From NCBI RefSeq assembly GCF_000350225.1, contig NW_005178809.1, positions 1,076,654 through 1,140,653 of the forward strand: a stretch of DNA of 64,000 nt. The letters are read 5' to 3'. The position numbers were made by a program, and so were the translations under genes. The stretch's first letter is position 1. Every line of letters begins with the position of its first letter. Below the pieces are notes generated by a model that worked only from the letters and a program-made list of their open reading frames with translations, made no database searches and had not been told where the DNA came from. Shown one piece after another: positions 62,593 through 64,000 of the stretch. This DNA comes from Chondrus crispus (Eukaryota > Rhodophyta > Florideophyceae > Gigartinales > Gigartinaceae).

Positions 62593-63238
62593 TGTAGTGC
62601 ACTGTGCTATGTAACGGGACAGCTGTCCCTAGCGGCCAAAATCGCGCTCGCCGCCACCACGTGTACCACGGGTATCCGTGGACTCCCCTGCCGCTCTACC
62701 GGACCTCCCCGTGGACACGTGTAATCCCTCCGCATCCCATAGGGCCTATGGGGGCTGTACTTGGTCCCCTCGGGGCTACACCCGTTCCTTCCTAGTTGTT
62801 CTAATTTACAGTATAATTTAGCTTCGCCATCACGGCGGCGGGGGACTATATAGTCAACCCGATACTCAAAGTAAAGAGGCACGAAGCCTCGGGTCTTTTA
62901 CCTTGGTTTCTGGATTCCAGGTTGTAGCCTCGACTCGGTACTGGCTCGCCCATACCGACCGAGCCATCTACACCCCTGGAATCCCAACTGCCTTCCCCGC
63001 GCGCTTCGATCACCCCGCGCGAGACCTACGTTAACCACTGTGCTCTCCGTCCTGCTAGCTCTGTTTTTCTCTTAATTCCTCCCCCTTTTATTGCTGACTA
63101 CCTTGCTACTTTTCTACCGCGCAAGCGCGCCCGGATCCCGGTTCCGGTCATCCACCGGGTGGTCTCCCGAATTTCCTTACGCGTCCGAACGCGCGTCGCT
63201 CTGCCTACAGCCGCCACACGTGGCTGTAGTGCACGACA
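62593..63238 (+). mobile_element. Solo LTR of family B inside H aORF
   Basis: 646 bp from TGTAGTGCAC to GTGCACGACA with a perfect 5-bp duplication GTCAA (62588-62592 and 63239-63243). The palindromic TATA box is at 62844-62855. Nearly identical to both B LTRs, so it is a recent insertion followed by LTR recombination. Confidence 0.95.
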
Positions 63239-63243
63239 GTCAA

Positions 63244-63723
63244 TGGCAACTCAAGCCTGTCACACACAGCGGTCATGAAGCGGGTCGATAACACCGCACG
63301 ACCACGAGGAGGAGTGTGACACAGAATGGAGGGAGGAATGGCAATGCGAGCCAACCAATCGTAAGACCGAATGGCTTGAAGGGGGATTTGTCCTGGAAGC
63401 ATACCGGCGCCATCAGCGAACGAGTAAGCAATGTCATCGAAAGCGCATACACCGATCACTGAGAACCATTTAGCGGAAGCAAAGAGCTCAGGATTAAGGC
63501 GCATGGCCTTATCGTGGAGCTCCGACGCAGCAGGGTATCGACGCGAGGACGGAGTGTCAGGACCGGAATCGATGTGAGCAACAGGGCCGGCATGTTGGGA
63601 ATCAGGGGGTAATCGAGGGATGGAAGGAAGACTTAGAGGGTCGTGGGAAGTGGAAGAAAAGCCTACGCCGTGGCGCTTGCGTTTCGTACCATCACTCGAG
63701 TGGCTTGGGGATGAAGGAAACAT
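63244..63723 (-). pseudogene. H aORF, N-terminal part
   Basis: It starts MFPSSPSHSSDGTKRKRHG at 63723, about 120 bp inside the 3' LTR. A basic, Ser/Pro-rich leader with a possible nuclear signal (KRKRH) precedes FADGAGMLPGQIPLQAIRSY and DWLARIAIPPSIL, matching A1. The frame is cut at the solo B LTR insertion point and would continue in frame at 62587 once one target copy and the LTR are ignored. Confidence 0.75.
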
Positions 63724-63846
63724 GGGGCCCGTCTTGCTATTGCACTTTCACCGGATACCGGATGCAGTGGTGTAGGGTTATGAGAGAAACGGCGAGGACA
63801 TTATACGATGGCGGAGTGGCGTACAAGAGCGCTCGGAAGGGGGATA
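63724..63846. other. H leader between aORF and 3' LTR, with polypurine tract
   Basis: The tract GGAAGGGGGATA (63835-63846) abuts the 3' LTR. The rest is the presumed untranslated leader of the antisense aORF transcript. Confidence 0.6.
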
Positions 63847-64000
63847 TGTAGTGCAATACGCATCTGAAAAGGGGGGTGAAAAGAAAGGAAAATATTTGGA
63901 TATGAAAAGTAGTCCGCGTTGGGGTACACACGTGTGAATAATTGCACAGTTTTAATTTTTAATTTTTAATTATTTTATTTTATTTAGTTAATTATTTGGC
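63847..64000 (+). repeat. H 3' LTR, cut by window end
   Basis: It begins TGTAGTGCAATACGCATCTG and follows the H 5' LTR part at 24959 with a few differences. CACGTG is at 63929-63934. Only the first 154 bp are inside the window. Confidence 0.9.

Larger units (their letters stand above)
24959..64000 (+). mobile_element. Gypsy element H (family A), host of nested insertions
   Basis: H runs from its 5' LTR at 24959 to a 3' LTR starting at 63847 that leaves the window. Its 5' LTR was split at TSD GATTA by element A1, so the left LTR part (24959-25129) and right part (48367-49167, inverted in this assembly) are far apart. Internal H DNA occupies 50185-63846: primer site, gag, protease, RT/RNase H, integrase and chromodomain on the plus strand, then the antisense aORF on the minus strand, interrupted by a solo B LTR. 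The left target-site candidate is GTTGT (24954-24958); the right one lies outside. Confidence 0.8.

Noticed and set aside
1-64000. tRNA or rRNA genes
   Set aside because: I looked for T-loop consensus and cloverleaf pairing near tRNA-like strings; the only tRNA-related matches are retroelement primer sites.

Overview
This window is a transposon-dominated stretch of a eukaryotic nuclear genome. There are no bacterial-style operons or ribosome binding sites. I see LTR retrotransposons of both the Ty3/gypsy and Ty1/copia types, two different PIF/Harbinger-type DDE transposases, minisatellites, and a few broken host-like fragments (a Mediator subunit 13-like piece and an AGC-kinase-like piece). 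The host clade cannot be fixed from this sequence. The transposase types would suit an oomycete, a red alga or a fungus; this is a weak inference. I found no rRNA, tRNA or CRISPR.

Names used below. Family A: chromodomain gypsy elements with about 1-kb LTRs (TGTAGTGCAAT...ATTGCACTACA). Two long copies are present, called H (plus strand, 5' LTR from 24959, 3' LTR running off the window) and A1 (minus strand, inserted in the 5' LTR of H). Family B: a related gypsy element (29778-39334, 646-bp LTRs) nested inside A1. Family C: an LTR plus primer site plus fused ORF at 4397-6558.

Layout. 1-4244: decayed copia element split by a solo A LTR. 4397-6558: family C LTR, primer-binding site and a gag/antisense-ORF fusion. 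8680-9503: partial A LTR. 9859-11120: DDE transposase in two ORFs joined by a canonical -1 slippery heptamer. 11316-13840: unassigned ORFs split by a solo A LTR, and a kinase-like fragment. 14583-19206: nearly intact copia element. 19511-20782: second Harbinger-type transposase with one nonsense codon. 21587-23520: a hypothetical ORF and minisatellites. 24377-24867: Med13-like pseudogene. 24959-64000: one nested complex, H containing A1, A1 containing B, and H also carrying a solo B LTR (62593-63238). Perfect 5-bp target duplications support most insertions: AAAGT, AAAAA, GATTA, CATCC, GTCAA.

The most notable system is an antisense accessory gene (aORF) between the end of pol and the 3' LTR, on the strand opposite gag-pol. 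It occurs in A1 (26258-27922), H (63723 down to 61120) and, strongly diverged, in B (30901-32385). Its C-terminal half is fused in frame behind a gag N-terminus in family C. I do not recognise the protein. Conservation across lineages, and its position next to the LTR, suggest a genuine element gene read from the 3' LTR in reverse.

The second notable structure is a near-perfect palindrome (arms about 7.4 kb, 40948-48366 and 50185-57567). Its 1.8-kb spacer is inverted relative to the order the target duplications predict. This is either arm-mediated inversion or an assembly artefact. Most ORFs carry one to three stops or frameshifts, so the window holds mostly dead or non-autonomous elements.
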